Below are positions 1 to 8,424 of a stretch of 36,783 nucleotides of DNA, piece after piece. This DNA comes from CAZADS01 sp964483985 (GTDB taxonomy: Bacteria > Pseudomonadota > Alphaproteobacteria > Thalassobaculales > Thalassobaculaceae): NCBI GenBank assembly GCA_964483985.1, contig CAZADS010000032.1, forward strand, positions 1-36,783. The letters run 5' to 3'. Made by a program: the position numbers and the translations under genes. The notes beneath the pieces were generated by a model. It was not told where the DNA came from and did not search any database. It worked only from the letters and a program-made list of their open reading frames with translations. Each line of letters starts with the position of its first letter. Positions within the stretch are counted from its first letter, which is position 1.

Positions 1-258
1 CATATTATTCGTTAAGTAGGTAACGTAATTTTTCCGTCTCTGTTCTCCGTCTGTGACGATATCCAAACCTGCGTTCTCCTGAATTCTCAAAACTACTCTG
101 GTAGCGTCATCCTGAGCGGAAGTTAGAAGATTACCGGAAAGCGCCCATTGGCCTCCCTTTCCATAATGATCGTGTTTTCCGTCTAAACCTGCCCGGTTGC
201 TGAACAACCATGGTCTGCGGGGCATGCTGCCGATACCAGTGGACAAAAAAGGTGCCAT
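1..258 (-). CDS. MetE-like (cobalamin-independent methionine synthase family) methyltransferase, 5' part only
   Basis: This is the first 86 codons of a minus-strand gene that runs off the left edge. The reading frame is open from an ATG at 258 to base 1, and an in-frame TAA lies a few codons upstream of the ATG. The segment 'SAQDDATRVVLRIQENAGLD' followed by 'IVTDGEQRRKNYVTY' is the hallmark start of stand-alone proteins related to the catalytic half of MetE, which move a methyl group to homocysteine or a similar thiol using zinc. The zinc ligands would lie beyond the window. The gene starts 53 bases after dctM on the same strand, so it may be the last gene of the TRAP operon. The family call is firm; the exact methyl donor is unknown. 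Confidence 0.8.
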   Translation of the reverse strand, partial: MAPFLSTGIGSMPRRPWLFSNRAGLDGKHDHYGKGGQWALSGNLLTSAQDDATRVVLRIQENAGLDIVTDGEQRRKNYVTYLTNNM

Positions 259-310
259 CGTGTGCTCTTTCGAGAATTTTAGTGTTTAAGGCATCCTTCA
301 ATGTCTGCTT

Positions 311-1597
311 TCATCCAAAGGGGTTTTTCGACAAAATTGATGGAAGCCAGATGGAGAGTTCAGGAAATAAAACAACAAGGACGGTTACAATTAAATCGGA
401 TACAAAAAAGATCATTGCTCCGCGCAGAACAGTCTGTATAGGTATTTTGGCGATCCCACTAACTGCGTAAAGATTAAAGCCAACAGGGGGTGTTATGACA
501 CTAAGTTCTACTCCCATGGTTACAACTATGCCCAGATGAATTGGGTCTATACCAAGGGCATTAGAGACGGGAAAGATTACCGGGACTGTGAGAAGGATCA
601 TTGCAATGCCGTCTAAAAACATACCCAATAAAATTAAGAGAGCTAAATAGCTAAAAAGGAAGGGCAGTGGCTTAAGGTTCATTTCAATGACCATCTCTGC
701 CAAGTCCTGAGGCCATGCCATGTTAGCTGCAACAAACTGGAAAACACCCACGCTGCCCACCAAAAAAAACACCACCGCTGTGAGGTTCATGGATCGTGCG
801 GCCACGGGCAGTAATTCTTTCAAGAAAGCGGCGCGTTTGGATATGAAGCCGTAGGCTAAAGCGTAACCGCAAGCCGCAGCCGCAGCCTCTGTTGGAGTGA
901 AGATGCCTCCATAGAGACCACCGAGAACGAGAACGGGCATGCCCAAGCCCGGGACGGCGGCCACAGTATTTGCGAATAAAACATTAAGATCGAATTTTCC
1001 TCGAACAAGAGTGGATACGCGCGAGGCCGCTATTATTATGATTATGTACATACCAAGAGCCAAAAGAAGGCCCGGGATTACGCCCGCCATAAAAAGACGA
1101 ACGATTGACGTTTCGGTTGCAACGCCATAAATGATCAACGAAAGGCTTGGCGGTATAAGCAGGCCAATTCCACCGCCTGATGCAACAATGCCAGCAGACA
1201 TCCAATCTGGATATTTACGTTTCCTCATTTCTGGAATCGCGATCAAACTCATCGCCGAAGCGACCGCAACACTGGAACCAGATATAGCGCTGAACATGAC
1301 GCAGGTGGTGACAGTGGCAAGACCAAATCCGCCCCTTATCCAGCTAACCAAAGCTTCTGCGAACTGAAATAACTGGCGAACCATTCCGGTTCTCTCCATG
1401 AGGAAACCAGCAAATATAAACAACGGCACAGCCATAAGACTGTAGCTTTGAAGAAATGCAAAAAAGCTTTGCCCTACCGTTTCAACATTCAACATAGGGT
1501 CTAAAATAATAAAAACCATACTGCCGGCACAAAGAGCGATACCGATGGTCACACCGGAGCCTAATAGGCCTAATAGGCTAAAAAGAAATGTTGTCAT
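311..1597 (-). CDS. dctM: TRAP transporter large permease (DctM family)
   Basis: This 428-residue, very hydrophobic protein has the length and repeated membrane-segment pattern of the DctM subunit, the sodium-driven transport channel of TRAP carboxylate importers. Recognisable stretches include 'AISGSSVAVASAMSLIAIPE' in the first half and 'GMFLDGIAMILLTVPVIFPV' in the second, both typical DctM loops. Substrate is delivered by the periplasmic DctP, and DctQ forms a complex with this subunit. It lies 51 bases downstream of dctQ and in the order dctP-dctQ-dctM, so it belongs to that operon. The start ATG at 1597 gives a normal N-terminus entering the first membrane helix. Confidence 0.96.
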   Translation of the reverse strand: MTTFLFSLLGLLGSGVTIGIALCAGSMVFIILDPMLNVETVGQSFFAFLQSYSLMAVPLFIFAGFLMERTGMVRQLFQFAEALVSWIRGGFGLATVTTCVMFSAISGSSVAVASAMSLIAIPEMRKRKYPDWMSAGIVASGGGIGLLIPPSLSLIIYGVATETSIVRLFMAGVIPGLLLALGMYIIIIIAASRVSTLVRGKFDLNVLFANTVAAVPGLGMPVLVLGGLYGGIFTPTEAAAAACGYALAYGFISKRAAFLKELLPVAARSMNLTAVVFFLVGSVGVFQFVAANMAWPQDLAEMVIEMNLKPLPFLFSYLALLILLGMFLDGIAMILLTVPVIFPVSNALGIDPIHLGIVVTMGVELSVITPPVGFNLYAVSGIAKIPIQTVLRGAMIFFVSDLIVTVLVVLFPELSIWLPSILSKNPFG

Positions 1598-1648
1598 TTT
1601 TCACTCAAAACCAGTAAGTCTATCGTTTCTTGAACTCATAGAGCTCAT

Positions 1649-2212
1649 TTAAAGTATCGGGCCGGTGTCCTCCTCCGCTTCCTGCATGCTAGCTAAACCG
1701 GGCAGGCCTATTAGAATTCTTATCTCGTTCCATAGCTGGAAGATAAAACTGATTCCCAGGAAACCAATACTTATCAAGAAAGTTAGAAAAAATGGCCACA
1801 TTGGAAAATACAGGCTTTCTGTTTTTCTACCTTCTGCTACCAGATAAATAAAAACATCAACGCTAGTCCAAACCAGATACGAGCAGAGCCAAACGGCTAG
1901 CAACTGACCAAATATTTCAGCTACCCCAGCAAGCAGATGCCCCGTGTGACCGCATTTTTCCTTTAACAACAAAAGTAAAGCACTTACACGAAGATGAGCT
2001 CTTCTCGTTTGCGTGATACCGAAGAAAAGAAAAATACCTGAAAGGATTCCATAGGTAACCAAATCCTGCTGCCATTCAAAGGAAACGCCAAAGACGTATC
2101 GACGCACAACTTCAAGAATTGCCAAGAGCGTTAAACCGAGAAGCAAAACTGCCGATATATATTGTAAAAGGTTATCCTGAAAGAACCGCCAAGAATTATA
2201 TAAACTATTCAT
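1649..2212 (-). CDS. dctQ: TRAP transporter small permease (DctQ family)
   Basis: This 187-residue protein has four predicted membrane segments (roughly residues 15-40, 50-67, 85-110 and 130-155), matching the DctQ subunit that partners DctM in the inner membrane. 'LEVVRRYVFGVSFEWQQDL' is the usual DctQ signature after the first helix, with 'TQTRRAHLRVSALL' next. It sits between dctP and dctM on the minus strand. A strong hairpin lies in the 62 bases between the end of dctP and this start, so its expression is probably lower than that of dctP. Only a weak AGG precedes the ATG. Confidence 0.93.
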   Translation of the reverse strand: MNSLYNSWRFFQDNLLQYISAVLLLGLTLLAILEVVRRYVFGVSFEWQQDLVTYGILSGIFLFFGITQTRRAHLRVSALLLLLKEKCGHTGHLLAGVAEIFGQLLAVWLCSYLVWTSVDVFIYLVAEGRKTESLYFPMWPFFLTFLISIGFLGISFIFQLWNEIRILIGLPGLASMQEAEEDTGPIL

Positions 2213-2220
2213 TTAACAAC

Positions 2221-2256
2221 CTAAAAGTAAAAAGCTGGGCCACGTTGGCCCAGCTT
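2221..2256 (-). terminator. Hairpin with U-rich tail between dctP and dctQ (attenuator or partial terminator)
   Basis: Bases 2232-2241 and 2247-2256 form a perfect 10-bp inverted repeat (AAGCTGGGCC / GGCCCAGCTT) with a 5-base loop. Read on the minus strand the stem is followed directly by TTTTACTTTTAG, a U-rich tail. It lies just after the dctP stop and before dctQ. The shape is that of a Rho-independent terminator. Because the downstream genes clearly belong to the same transporter, it more likely reduces than abolishes read-through, giving excess binding protein. That interpretation is inference. Confidence 0.75.
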
Positions 2257-2274
2257 AATCTTCCAATGGGGTTA

Positions 2275-3408
2275 CTATTTTTTCTTCTTGGTCAATAGGT
2301 CCTTATACTTTGAGCAGTCCAACTTGTGCACTGGATCCGTACCTGGACCAAATTTAACCGATGCTGCTTTTCCGTCTTTTAGGAAACGGTCGACCCAAGA
2401 ATCTGCTTCATCTGGAAGTTTTCCCTTTAGAAACTCAGCCACGTTAGTACCAATTGCTTTTTGAAGTGGGGCGGCTTCCGCGGCAGTAGCCTGATAGATC
2501 CCTGGTTTGGATGGATCGGTGGTTTTGTATTTGTTGATAGCGAACTGGTCATTGCACCAGTTAAGTTTGTTTTGGTATTCAATAGTTTGGTCTATTAGGC
2601 TACGAATTTTATTTTGCGTCGTTGTATTCAGTTTATTCATCCATTTAGAACTCGCGCCTACCCAATAAGCGTCGAAAGCAACAGTGGAGATTCCCGCTAT
2701 CGTATAATAAGGCGTTTGCTCCGTAATGGCTCTCCATCCGCCGATGGACGTGATGACCCCGTCAATTACACCGGATTCCAGTGCACTTGGTACATCTCCA
2801 AAAGACATGACCACTGGGGATGCTCCCCAAGATGAAACAGTAGGGTTAACCCCTGCCGCAAATGTGCGTATTTTCCGGTCTTTCATAGTTTCTAAAGTTA
2901 AAAGGCGTTGCTTTCCGGCCATACCCAAAGCAAAGCTAATATCAGCAAAACCAAACATCTCAATGTTATGCTTATCTTTTAACCGATTTTTCAACATTTT
3001 CCCGGTCGGTTGATTTATTAGATCGTGGACTGCGCCTGCCGTGGTAAGGACGCCTGGCTGTCCGACTATACTTAGCCAAATATCCGTTGCGGCTGTTTTT
3101 CCAGATACCAACCAACCCATTTCTAGGTTCCCTTGGCTCATAGCTGTCATGGCATCCGGGTCTTTGTAAAGAGCACCAGCATAGTAGATGCGCACTTTAC
3201 TGCCGCTAGGGAATTCCGACTCCACCTTTTTTTTGAACCATTCCATGGCCACTGAGGTAGGCATGGGAGGCGGGGGTATATCCGCTGAAATCCTAATTGT
3301 TACTTTTTGAAGGCTCTCTGCCACAGCTGCATTCTTTTCAACACCCCACGTTAGTCCGAATAAACTAACGAAGGTAACCATAGCGACCTTGGTCAATAGG
3401 TGCTTCAT
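2275..3408 (-). CDS. dctP: TRAP transporter periplasmic substrate-binding protein (DctP family)
   Basis: This 377-residue protein starts with a signal peptide (Lys-rich start, hydrophobic core about residues 9-22, likely cleavage near 'AAVAES'), then a DctP domain. Visible family features are 'YYAGALYKDPDAMTAMSQGN', the conserved Arg in 'DRKIRTFAAG' that normally contacts the substrate carboxylate, and 'VPSALESGVIDGVITS'. It captures a small carboxylate in the periplasm and hands it to DctQM. An AAGGA ribosome-binding site lies about eight bases before the ATG. The substrate cannot be read from sequence. As the first gene of the operon it is followed by a terminator-like hairpin. The protein ends in a run of lysines. 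Confidence 0.95.
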   Translation of the reverse strand: MKHLLTKVAMVTFVSLFGLTWGVEKNAAVAESLQKVTIRISADIPPPPMPTSVAMEWFKKKVESEFPSGSKVRIYYAGALYKDPDAMTAMSQGNLEMGWLVSGKTAATDIWLSIVGQPGVLTTAGAVHDLINQPTGKMLKNRLKDKHNIEMFGFADISFALGMAGKQRLLTLETMKDRKIRTFAAGVNPTVSSWGASPVVMSFGDVPSALESGVIDGVITSIGGWRAITEQTPYYTIAGISTVAFDAYWVGASSKWMNKLNTTTQNKIRSLIDQTIEYQNKLNWCNDQFAINKYKTTDPSKPGIYQATAAEAAPLQKAIGTNVAEFLKGKLPDEADSWVDRFLKDGKAASVKFGPGTDPVHKLDCSKYKDLLTKKKK

Positions 3409-3597
3409 GTATCAATTCCTTCCCTGCCAGCTTTATGTTATCACCAAAAACCCTATAGCAACGATCTAATCAAAGAAAAGACCCAGACGGCAACAGAAAA
3501 GCCAACTTCACCCCCTACGTGTTATTATTTTCCAATTAAGAGTTAATATAAAAAAAATAAACTTCTAAATGAGGTTAAAACAACAGTTTTTTCTCGA

Positions 3598-4302
3598 TTA
3601 GCATTTGTAAGCGCTATTCAAGCTAAAAGAACATACTAGCACAGCTAAGGCCGCGCATTCTTCGATAAAGCCACTTTGAATATCTAGTTGCGGATCTGGA
3701 CAATGCGGCATCATTTCGCCACGGTAACTTATCTGGAATAACTCGCAAACAGCCGTTTTCGACTGTCGCACCGGTAACCGCCAGCCAACAGGTAACCATT
3801 CGGGTCTCGTCTGCCTCCTCAAGGGTAACTGCCCGACCCTGATGTCATTCGGTCGCTGTTATGTGAGCGCGAATTTCTTTATCGTCCAGGATTGACGCAG
3901 GCGGCTTAATCCGAACATGCTGAATGGGGTTCGACGTTATTTCAGGTCCGATTATGGATTCAACACTATCTAACAAGTTGCTGTCCGTGATCATCCTAAA
4001 AACGAAAGGCCCAGCGTGAAACGGCAGGTCGGCTCTAATATTTCCCAGTGACAGGGAAATATCCATAGACTGAAAATAACCTATTCCCGCCCGATAGGCA
4101 GATTTAATCAAATTATGGGAAGGTCGGAACAGGAGCCATCGAATAAAGCCGACCCTCCACAACCCAATCGATGCGTAGTTCATTCAAAAAGCAACTCATA
4201 TTCCCCATTCAGCGGGTCCAGAACCGATTTCCGATCCAAAATATTTTCCACCACTCGAAAACCATTTTCCTCAAAATAGCGAAATTGATATTTGGCAAGC
4301 AT
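3598..4302 (-). pseudogene. Degenerate phytanoyl-CoA dioxygenase (PhyH) family gene
   Basis: Pieces of one PhyH protein can be read in order across changing frames. They are 'YFEENGFRVVENILDRKSVL' from an ATG at 4302, 'LDSVESIIGPEITSNPIQHV' near 4000-3930, 'VTGATVENGCLRVIP' near 3780-3735, and 'RGEMMPHCPDPQLDI' near 3750-3690. Lesions are a TGA at 4182-4180, a frame change soon after, and a TGA at 3847-3845 exactly where relatives have Trp before the iron-binding H-x-D. There is also a His-Gln-Gly where His-x-Asp is required, a frameshift around 3740-3760, and loss of the distal His region at the 3' end. The gene is therefore dead as an iron/2-oxoglutarate oxygenase. Two fragments still form open frames (3845-4183 and 3598-3822), but these should not be called genes. 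An intact but different PhyH gene lies at 33146. Confidence 0.85.
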
Positions 4303-4491
4303 TCATTCCCCGCCAATGTCCAAAAAATAGGAAAGTTTATTCAACAAATCTACCGCTTAGCCGAACTCTGGATTTATAAAAAATAAAAGGAAATGGCCTC
4401 CTGTAGACCTTCAATGATATTAAACCAATTAAAACCAACCTAACAAAAATGAACAAAGCTTTTGTCGGGTCAAATCTTCATTTCACTCAAA

Positions 4492-4683
4492 TCAATTCTT
4501 AGGAAAAAACCTTACAACCCCTAGCATCCGGAGCTTAGTTGCTGTTAAATATGCCAAAATAGGGTGGATTTCGCATTCTAGTTGAAGCTGATTCGCAATA
4601 ATTTCCTGCATAAAAGAAGGGTTTTGATGAAATACCGCGGTTTTATTGGAAGCGACAACTGTGCTTACGCAGTTCACATGCAT
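4492..4683 (-). CDS. Small ORF of unknown function, possibly a gene remnant
   Basis: A 63-codon frame follows the MATE-like gene on the same strand. Its second half, 'LQLECEIHPILAYLTATKLR', looks like ordinary folded protein rather than random translation, but I do not recognise the family. An in-frame TGA sits only a few codons before the ATG and there is no good ribosome-binding site. It lies between two broken genes, so it may be the remains of a third. It could also be a chance frame. Confidence 0.25.
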   Translation of the reverse strand: MHVNCVSTVVASNKTAVFHQNPSFMQEIIANQLQLECEIHPILAYLTATKLRMLGVVRFFPKN

Positions 4684-4736
4684 CAGTTGCTGTCAGGAAT
4701 TCCACGATCTTGGAATTTCCACCCCTTGCTCTTCCT

Positions 4737-6107
4737 CTAACGGAACAAACCACCTTGACGCCTCTCTGCGTACAAGACCCTACCGCCTAGGATTACTGCT
4801 TCAGTTGTGAATGCGGCGATTAGCGCTGAAACTCCTACTATGGCACCGTTCGGGTCGGACAACGAAAGAGCTACAACACCCAGCACACTTACAGCCATTA
4901 TTCGAGCGATGGAAGCGACAGCAATAGCGGGTGTTTTTCGGCTAGCAAGCAACTGCCCTCGCGCGTAGGCAGCCGCCGTCATACATAACGCCAACAATGG
5001 TGTTAACAAGAGGGCAGGTCCGATGTATTCCGACATTTCAGGAGGTAGGCCCATCACGGTCTGCAACGCATAGCTGCGAACCACATCACTTTGAAACGCG
5101 CACATTACCAAGGTGAAAATAACGGCAATGTGTAGTGCAAATTTCCCGATCACACGTGTGTCGGCGCGGTTACGGGTCAACGTCTGGACCGCCTGAGCAA
5201 GATTTCTGAGGGGGCCGAGTAAAACCCGAATCATACCATCCAACACACCAAAAGCAGCAAGCGCAAGTTCAGGTCGCAGCAAGCGCCCTAAAAATAAGCT
5301 GGCTGTGAATGCTACGCCACTTTCCGCTGTTTGCATCACCATCACCGGCCAACCGAAGCGCCACAACTCTTTATATGTCGGCAGCGGTTCGCTGTTCTCG
5401 GCTAAGTTAAAGTAGTATTTTCGAGCTACGATCACTGCGTAGACGCTTTCAATGGCGATACAGGCCGTCAATGCAGCCATGCCAACCAGCGCTCCACTCG
5501 TCCAACGCTGCAACACAGCTAATATCCCAAATAGACCTATCAGGCGAATAAATGTGCCTAGCGTAACAATGGTCGTACGATGGTTCTACATCATCATCTC
5601 GTAAGCAACCGTGCGAAATAATACACATGGCACAATATGCGTTGAGACAACCATACTCGTCTGTGCCTCCTTAGCTACAGCCTCGCTGGCCCCGTACACC
5701 ACGCCAAAGAAAACGATACCGACCGGTGTTAATGCAACGAGCGCCCAAAACCAGCCCACTAGAACAAACGCCTGCATACTGAAGATGAACACCCGAATAA
5801 CGGAAGCCCGGTCCCGGATATATGAGATTGCCACGAACTGACAAGCCCACACTGGGCTTCCTAATGTGGCATGTAGATAGAAAGCAATACTGTACGCGGC
5901 TAGAATGGGTTCGGGATCAGGCATTCGAGCAAGAAACGCGGAAATGACCGCGTGCGACAACATGTGTAATTCGGCCATGAAGATAAGCGGTGCAAAGAAT
6001 CGGTAGGACTCTCGGATGGTAACTGTTGGGCGAATATCGGCGCAATCATCAGCTTTCGCCTTATTATCAACTGTTTTGAAGGCATCGGAAATGTATTTAA
6101 AAAACAC
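4737..6107 (-). pseudogene. MATE/MOP-superfamily-like membrane protein gene with an in-frame amber stop
   Basis: Two open frames, 5586-6107 (GTG start) and 4737-5516, are in the same phase and separated only by a TAG at 5588-5586. The 23 codons between the TAG and the second frame also read sensibly ('NHRTTIVTLGTFIRLIGLFG'). Joined, they give about 456 residues with roughly a dozen hydrophobic segments. The organisation recalls flippase-like exporters of the MATE/MOP superfamily or the related ANKH proteins. 'YKELWRFGWPVMVMQTAESG' starts the second half, where such proteins repeat their fold. The likely ancestral codon is CAG. The rest of the frame is intact, which points to a recent nonsense mutation or a base-call error. 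No ribosome-binding site is obvious for the downstream half. Substrate unknown. Confidence 0.7.
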
Positions 6108-6181
6108 CAGACCAAGTTACCAGAAAATTCGAAGTGATTTAATTGGCATAAATATTTTAACCACGTTCTGAACTCGTAAGT

Positions 6182-6961
6182 TCAAAATGAGCTATTATAA
6201 AGACCCCCGTCCAAAAGCAAACTCTGGCCAGTGATATAGCCGGCTTGCATACTACATAAAAATGCCGCAGCTTCTCCAAATTCTTCCGGGGTACCGGCCC
6301 TCTTAGCCGGAACTTCTGATATTCGCCTATTATGTGCTTCTTCTTGGCTGACTCCCAGCTGATTTGCCATATTTTCTATACTGCTCTGATACCTGTCAGT
6401 ATCAAAAAAACCGGGTTGGATATGATTGATAGTCACACCCGTGCTTGCTACGCTGCGGCATACGCCCGCACAAAATGCAGTTAGACCTGCCCGCGCTCCA
6501 CTGGATAGATCAAGCCCAGATACGGGCATGTTTACAGATACTGAGGTAATATTGAGGATGCGACCGAAACCACGTTCCGACATCCCATCTATATATCGTT
6601 GAATTAACTCTATTGGCGTAATCATATTCCAAGTGACACCCGTCAACATATCTGTTCGGTCCAGTTCACGAAAATCCTTGAACGGAGGACCTCCTGCATT
6701 CGTGATTAAAATATCCGGGTTAGGACACGCAGAAAAAAGGGCTTCCTGTCCGGCATGACTGGTAACGTCTCCTGCAACCTCAATAATTTTAGCATTAGTG
6801 AGTTGTTTTATTTCCAAGGCCGTCTTAGTCAATGTTTCTGGAACAATCCCGTTAATGATTACATCGCAACCTGATTTCGCCAAAGCTATAGCACAGCCTT
6901 TTCCCAACCCCCTGCTAGATCCGCATACTATCGCTTTCTTTCCCGCAATTCCAAGATCCAT
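6182..6961 (-). CDS. Atypical short-chain dehydrogenase/reductase (SDR)
   Basis: This 259-residue Rossmann protein begins MDLGIAGKKA. That ATG (6961) has GGGAG nine bases upstream and fits the usual start of this SDR subgroup; a second ATG seven codons earlier lacks such a site. The nucleotide loop is 'GSSRGLG' (residues 14-20) and 'NAGG' is at 88-91. Catalytic Ser140 is present, but the expected Tyr is Ser153 and the expected Lys is Arg157 ('DLSSGARAGL'). Related SDRs of this type share that loss, so it probably has altered chemistry or another proton donor. The C-terminus 'GYITGQSLLLDGGLYNSS' is standard. It is transcribed away from the udh gene across a 470-base spacer. Likely annotated elsewhere as 3-oxoacyl-ACP reductase, which I consider unproven. 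Confidence 0.9.
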   Translation of the reverse strand: MDLGIAGKKAIVCGSSRGLGKGCAIALAKSGCDVIINGIVPETLTKTALEIKQLTNAKIIEVAGDVTSHAGQEALFSACPNPDILITNAGGPPFKDFRELDRTDMLTGVTWNMITPIELIQRYIDGMSERGFGRILNITSVSVNMPVSGLDLSSGARAGLTAFCAGVCRSVASTGVTINHIQPGFFDTDRYQSSIENMANQLGVSQEEAHNRRISEVPAKRAGTPEEFGEAAAFLCSMQAGYITGQSLLLDGGLYNSSF

Positions 6962-7433
6962 TGTGTATACTCCCAGTAACATTACGATTTAGCATTCCAT
7001 GGTGTAAAAATCCGCAATACCAGCAAGCACCATTACACAAGAATTAGATAAATCCCCGTAGTTTATTCATTTAACAGTCGTTAAATCCGACATACCCTAA
7101 AATGATATATGATGCAGTTAAGCCAGTCACTGACCAAGTAATATAAATTTATGTTTTTTTGAGCTGCGCTCCGAGAATGATAGTACGACTGAATCTCTCT
7201 CTCATCTCAAAATTGGAGAGCAATAGTTATCGTCAACCGTATAGAGGATTTTGAGTCTTAGGCTACCATCACTCGTAGGAGCAATACAGAGGGGACGCTC
7301 AAAGTTACTGGTTGTATCACTATTTTCAACAAAATACCTTTCCCCCAAACTAATAGGTAAAAAAAGATTTAATTTTAAATTACTTATTTATCCATTACGC
7401 GGTTAACCCCTACTAAGGTAAGGAGAAAAGCTC
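6962..7433. other. Divergent intergenic region between SDR and udh
   Basis: About 470 bases without a convincing gene. It must carry the promoters for the SDR (leftward) and udh (rightward). The only site I can place with confidence is the udh ribosome-binding site AAGGAG at 7420-7425, eight bases before its ATG. I see no strong palindrome. Confidence 0.5.
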
Positions 7434-8261
7434 ATGAAAAAATCAAAGATGGACCGGTTGTTAATTACTGGGGCCGCAGGTGCTCTAGGAGCACATTGCC
7501 GAAAAAATATAGGGCACCTTGCAAAAACTCTTCGGATTTCAGACCGGATTAAACTTTGTGTTGGTGAATCAGGAGCAGATGTCGGGAGAGAGGAGATCAT
7601 CCAATGTGATCTAGTGGATTACGACGCCGTCCAGAATCTCGTCAAAGAGTGTGACGGCATCCTCCATTTTGGCGGGCAGGCTACGGAGGGAAATTGGAAA
7701 GATGTTCGGGACTCAAATATAGAGGGTATGTATAACCTCTATGAAGCTGCACGACAGAATGGATGCAAGCGAATTTTCTACGCTAGCTCAATCCATGCCA
7801 TCGGTTATCACCCGCCAACAAAAGTTATCAACGATACTGCAGCAATCCGCCCTGACACCCTCTACGGCGCATCCAAGGCCTTTGGCGAGGCGCTAGCCCG
7901 AATGTACTTCGAAAAATTTGATATTGAGACCGCCTGCGTGCGGATTGCTTCATGCCAGCCGGAACCTCGTAATCACCGGATGCTCGCAACCTGGTTCAGT
8001 TATGATGACCTAGTCCGTCTGGTAGAGTGCGTATTCGATACACCGGTTCTAGGATGTCCAATTATCTATGGAGTTTCAAATAACAATCGCCGCTGGGCTG
8101 ATAACACCGCTGCTTCTCATCTTGGCTGGACACCACGAGATAATGCCGAACGGCACCGCGGTCGGCTGGATAACGCGATGGACCAGCCATTATCAACATC
8201 AGATGACTTTCGTTACATTGGTGGCTCCTATGTCAGCTTTGGAATTTTACAGGAAAATTAA
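7434..8261 (+). CDS. udh: Uronate dehydrogenase-like NAD-dependent epimerase/dehydratase family protein
   Basis: This 275-residue extended SDR resembles uronate dehydrogenases, which oxidise galacturonate or glucuronate to the aldaro-lactone with NAD. Seen directly: the nucleotide loop 'TGAAGALG' (12-18), Ser119 in 'ASSIHAIGYHP', and Tyr144/Lys148 in 'YGASKAFGE'. The C-terminal part 'RRWADNTAASHLGWTPRDNA' followed by 'YIGGSYVSFG' is also typical of that family. AAGGAG at 7420-7425 supports the ATG at 7434. The next gene, 160 bases on, is an FAH-type hydratase, consistent with a sugar-acid breakdown pair. No aldarate dehydratase is in the window, so the pathway is incomplete here. A related sugar or sugar-acid dehydrogenase is the main alternative. 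Confidence 0.8.
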   Translation: MKKSKMDRLLITGAAGALGAHCRKNIGHLAKTLRISDRIKLCVGESGADVGREEIIQCDLVDYDAVQNLVKECDGILHFGGQATEGNWKDVRDSNIEGMYNLYEAARQNGCKRIFYASSIHAIGYHPPTKVINDTAAIRPDTLYGASKAFGEALARMYFEKFDIETACVRIASCQPEPRNHRMLATWFSYDDLVRLVECVFDTPVLGCPIIYGVSNNNRRWADNTAASHLGWTPRDNAERHRGRLDNAMDQPLSTSDDFRYIGGSYVSFGILQEN

Positions 8262-8424
8262 AGGACATCGTCACGAGCTCCACGGTCCTATCAGGAAAGC
8301 GGCAGTGTTCAATTCTAGAACTGCTGCCAAATACATACAGCTAGCAAATGACGTTAAAGCGTGTAACTTGTGAATACTATAATTTTGGCGGCCGACTAGA
8401 AAATACATTGAAGGAGTGGGACCG

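Noticed and set aside
3598..4183. Two separate small ORFs (3598-3822 and 3845-4183 minus) as genes
   Set aside because: Both are frame fragments of one PhyH pseudogene; their start codons are accidental.
8068..8373. 101-codon ORF overlapping the end of udh
   Set aside because: It lies in another phase of udh and the composition is that of a shadow frame.
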